This document shows positions 62,381 to 64,000 of a stretch of DNA of 64,000 nt, piece by piece; the stretch's first letter is position 1, and each line of letters starts with the position of its first letter. The position numbers were made by a program, and so were the translations under genes. Origin of the DNA: Paraburkholderia lacunae (GTDB lineage Bacteria > Pseudomonadota > Gammaproteobacteria > Burkholderiales > Burkholderiaceae); contig NZ_QHKS01000005.1 in assembly GCF_003353175.1 (NCBI RefSeq), positions 62,001-126,000 on the forward strand, read 5' to 3'. The notes under the pieces are model-generated. The model had not been told where the DNA came from. It worked only from the letters and a program-made list of their open reading frames with translations, and did not search any database.

Positions 62381-63464
62381 GATGCGCATCCCGTTGAATG
62401 AAGCGGATCGCCTCGCTGTTCCAGTCGACGCCGACCGCCGCGCCCTCCGGGAGCGGCGCGGCGCCTTCGTTCTGGCAGCACACCAGCACTTCGCCGAGCC
62501 GGCAGTCCACGCGATACAGCCACTGGCTGCCGAGAAAGAAGCGGCTCGTCACGGTGGCCGCGAGGCGTCCCGCGTGCGGCGCGCATAGACGCAGCTTCTC
62601 CGGGCGGATGCACAGCATCACCGCGTCGCCGACGCCGACGGCGCGCTCGCGGACCGGCAGTTGCGCGGTGTGTCCGGTCTCGGCGAGGTCGTGTCCGAGG
62701 TCGATGCGGATCGCGTCGCCGTCGCGCGCCACCACCTTGCCCGGCAGCATATTGGCCTTGCCGATGAACTGCGAAACGAAGCTGTTCTCGGGGCGCTCGT
62801 AGGCCTCATACGGCGTGTCGATCTGCGTGATGCGGCCGGCTTCCATGACCACCACGCGATCGCTGATCGACAGCGCTTCCGATTGATCGTGCGTGACCAT
62901 GATGGTGGTCGTGCCGATCTTGCGTTGAATGGCGCGGAGTTCGAACTGCATGTCTTCGCGCAGCTTGGCGTCGAGATTCGACATCGGTTCGTCGAGCAGC
63001 AGCACCGGCGGCGCGATCACGATCGCGCGGGCAATCGCCACGCGTTGCCGCTGACCGCCGGACAGTTCGCGCGGAAAGCGATGCGCGAGCGTGTCGAGCC
63101 GCACCAGCGCCAGCGCCTCGCGCACACGCTCGTGGCGCTCGGCCTTGTCGATGTTGCGCATCTCCAGACCGAAGCCGACGTTATCGGCGACGCTCATGTG
63201 CGGAAACAGCGCGTAGCTCTGGAACACGATGCCGAGGCCGCGTTTGTTCGGCTTCATGTGCGTGATGTCGTGGCCGTCGAGCGTGATGCGCCCGCGCGTC
63301 GTCTCGACGAAGCCCGCGATCATCAGCAGCGTGGTGGTCTTGCCGCAGCCGGAGGGCCCGAGCAGCGAAACGAACTCGCCTTTTTCCACCGACAGGTTCA
63401 CGTCGGCGACTGCCTGCAGATCGCCGAACGATTTCGCTACGTCCGTGAGTGTGAGGAACGACAT
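62373..63464 (-). CDS. ABC transporter ATP-binding protein (PotA type)
   Basis: A 363-residue ATPase with Walker A GPSGCGKTT, Q loop VFQSYALFPHMSVADNV, signature LSGGQRQRVAIARA, Walker B VLLLDEPMSNLDAKLR and switch MVTHDQSEAL. A C-terminal TOBE domain (about 285-355) typical of polyamine, thiamine and iron importers follows. It is the first gene of the seven-gene operon: ATPase, PotB, PotC, ferredoxin, two flavoproteins, binding protein. The promoter lies in the 320 bp shared with the divergent IclR gene. Confidence 0.93.
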   Translation of the reverse strand: MSFLTLTDVAKSFGDLQAVADVNLSVEKGEFVSLLGPSGCGKTTTLLMIAGFVETTRGRITLDGHDITHMKPNKRGLGIVFQSYALFPHMSVADNVGFGLEMRNIDKAERHERVREALALVRLDTLAHRFPRELSGGQRQRVAIARAIVIAPPVLLLDEPMSNLDAKLREDMQFELRAIQRKIGTTTIMVTHDQSEALSISDRVVVMEAGRITQIDTPYEAYERPENSFVSQFIGKANMLPGKVVARDGDAIRIDLGHDLAETGHTAQLPVRERAVGVGDAVMLCIRPEKLRLCAPHAGRLAATVTSRFFLGSQWLYRVDCRLGEVLVCCQNEGAAPLPEGAAVGVDWNSEAIRFIQRDAHHG

Positions 63465-63567
63465 GATCTGGCCTTTTGCTGGTTCGACATCGGCAGGTTC
63501 GACACCGGTTCAATCGACAACGGTCTCGATGGAGCCGACTCTAGCTAGCCAAATTACGCCGCGTCAA

Positions 63568-63725
63568 TTTCAAATTCCGTTTGCCGGTATAAGATTTGAA
63601 AAAATTCTGATAAATGGAATATAAACGAGGTGATGGGTGTCATCTGTTCCACTGCATGAAGTACGGAAAATCCCTATGAAGATTGCGCACGTTATGGCGT
63701 GAAAAGGGGCGAGGTGAATATTCCA
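63568..63725. promoter_or_regulatory. Inverted repeats in the IclR/transporter divergent promoter
   Basis: TTTCAAAT (63568-63575) pairs with ATTTGAAA (63594-63601), 18-bp spacer. TGGAATAT (63615-63622) pairs with ATATTCCA (63718-63725) about 100 bp apart. The region is AT-rich, unlike the rest of the window, and lies between the operon and the IclR gene. IclR-type dimers often use such paired sites with DNA looping (inference). Confidence 0.5.
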
Positions 63726-63783
63726 CTCAAAGATAAAACCCTCTATAGTGTTCCGGTCAATGAAATAAATTGGAAAAACCGAG

Positions 63784-64000
63784 ATGAATCCTGCCGCTAA
63801 ACGGGATGGGCGAGATGCGAATGCCGGGTCGGCTCGAACGGCCGGCGCGCCCGGCCCCGGCATGCTGGAGCGTGCGTTCGCGGTCATCCGCGCGTTGTCC
63901 GAAGCGCAGCCCGACGGCGGCCGTGTCACGCGTCTGGCGAAAGCGGTCGGTCTCACGCAAGGCACCGTGCACCGCATCCTTCACGCGTTGATCACCGAAG
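63784..64000 (+). CDS. IclR-family regulator, 5' part only
   Basis: The window ends inside this gene. The first 72 residues show a Gly/Ala/Pro-rich leader of about 25 residues and then the IclR winged helix start: MLERAFAVIRAL, and RVTRLAKAVGLTQGTVHRILHAL as the recognition helix region. Start ATG 63784, with weak CGAG upstream. Divergent from the polyamine/opine-type operon, which it most likely controls. The effector domain is outside the window. Confidence 0.85.
   Translation, partial: MNPAAKRDGRDANAGSARTAGAPGPGMLERAFAVIRALSEAQPDGGRVTRLAKAVGLTQGTVHRILHALITE

Overview
The window is high-GC DNA from a betaproteobacterium of the order Burkholderiales, most likely Paraburkholderia or Burkholderia. 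The gene content fits: a DUF2844/DUF3443 pair, a phasin-like protein, EmrAB-NodT and HlyD-ABC-NodT efflux operons, glucarate catabolism, and many TetR, MarR, LysR, GntR, AraC, DeoR and IclR regulators. It is ordinary chromosomal or megaplasmid accessory DNA. I see no rRNA, tRNA, CRISPR array, intact insertion sequence or phage.

Layout. 1-2.8 kb: the tail of an unknown gene, a decayed MipA/OmpV outer-membrane gene and a two-component system, with 11-bp-periodic repeats in front of and behind the system. 2.8-8.1 kb (minus): an ABC-type efflux operon (HlyD, ATPase, permease, NodT) and a TetR regulator. 8.7-12.6 kb: gudD and a glucarate-type transporter, divergent from a FadR-type GntR regulator with palindromic operators between them. 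12.6-16.5 kb: small secreted or membrane proteins, a phasin-like gene and the DUF2844/DUF3443 pair. 16.6-25.0 kb: a zinc metallopeptidase divergent from a three-gene operon (transglutaminase-DUF2126, circularly permuted ATP-grasp/alpha-E, transglutaminase). This is a predicted and poorly characterised peptide-ligation or tagging system. 25.0-30.2 kb: two tandem MarR paralogues and an EmrA-EmrB-NodT pump; one 12-bp motif precedes each of these three units.

30.3-34.6 kb: a thiolase, a large serine hydrolase built on beta repeats, and a small partner. 34.6-37.6 kb: a methyltransferase and a NudK-type Nudix/DUF4406 pair divergent from a DeoR regulator. 37.6-39.6 kb: a very GC-rich oxidoreductase/ECF-sigma module that sits between the truncated remains of an ArsR gene and a heavy-metal-binding gene. 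39.9-45.1 kb: an amino-acid ABC transporter without its ATPase, a secreted protein, RlpA, a second methyltransferase and a LysR regulator. 45.2-47.6 kb: a cupin and an aldo/keto reductase followed by three decaying oxidoreductase genes. 48.0-51.8 kb: a small membrane protein, an AraC regulator, a ferritin-like diiron protein and an OsmC protein. 52.4-56.3 kb: a nucleoside salvage operon (nupC, cdd, nucleoside hydrolase) and a ketopantoate-reductase-like gene. 56.5-64.0 kb (minus): one tightly overlapping operon that couples a polyamine-type ABC importer to a heterotrimeric flavin amine dehydrogenase of the opine oxidase/HcnABC type, divergent from an IclR gene cut by the window edge.

Assignments rest on reading motifs, gene order, start signals and overlaps by eye. 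No database search was possible, so substrate assignments and family names without a cited motif are inferences.
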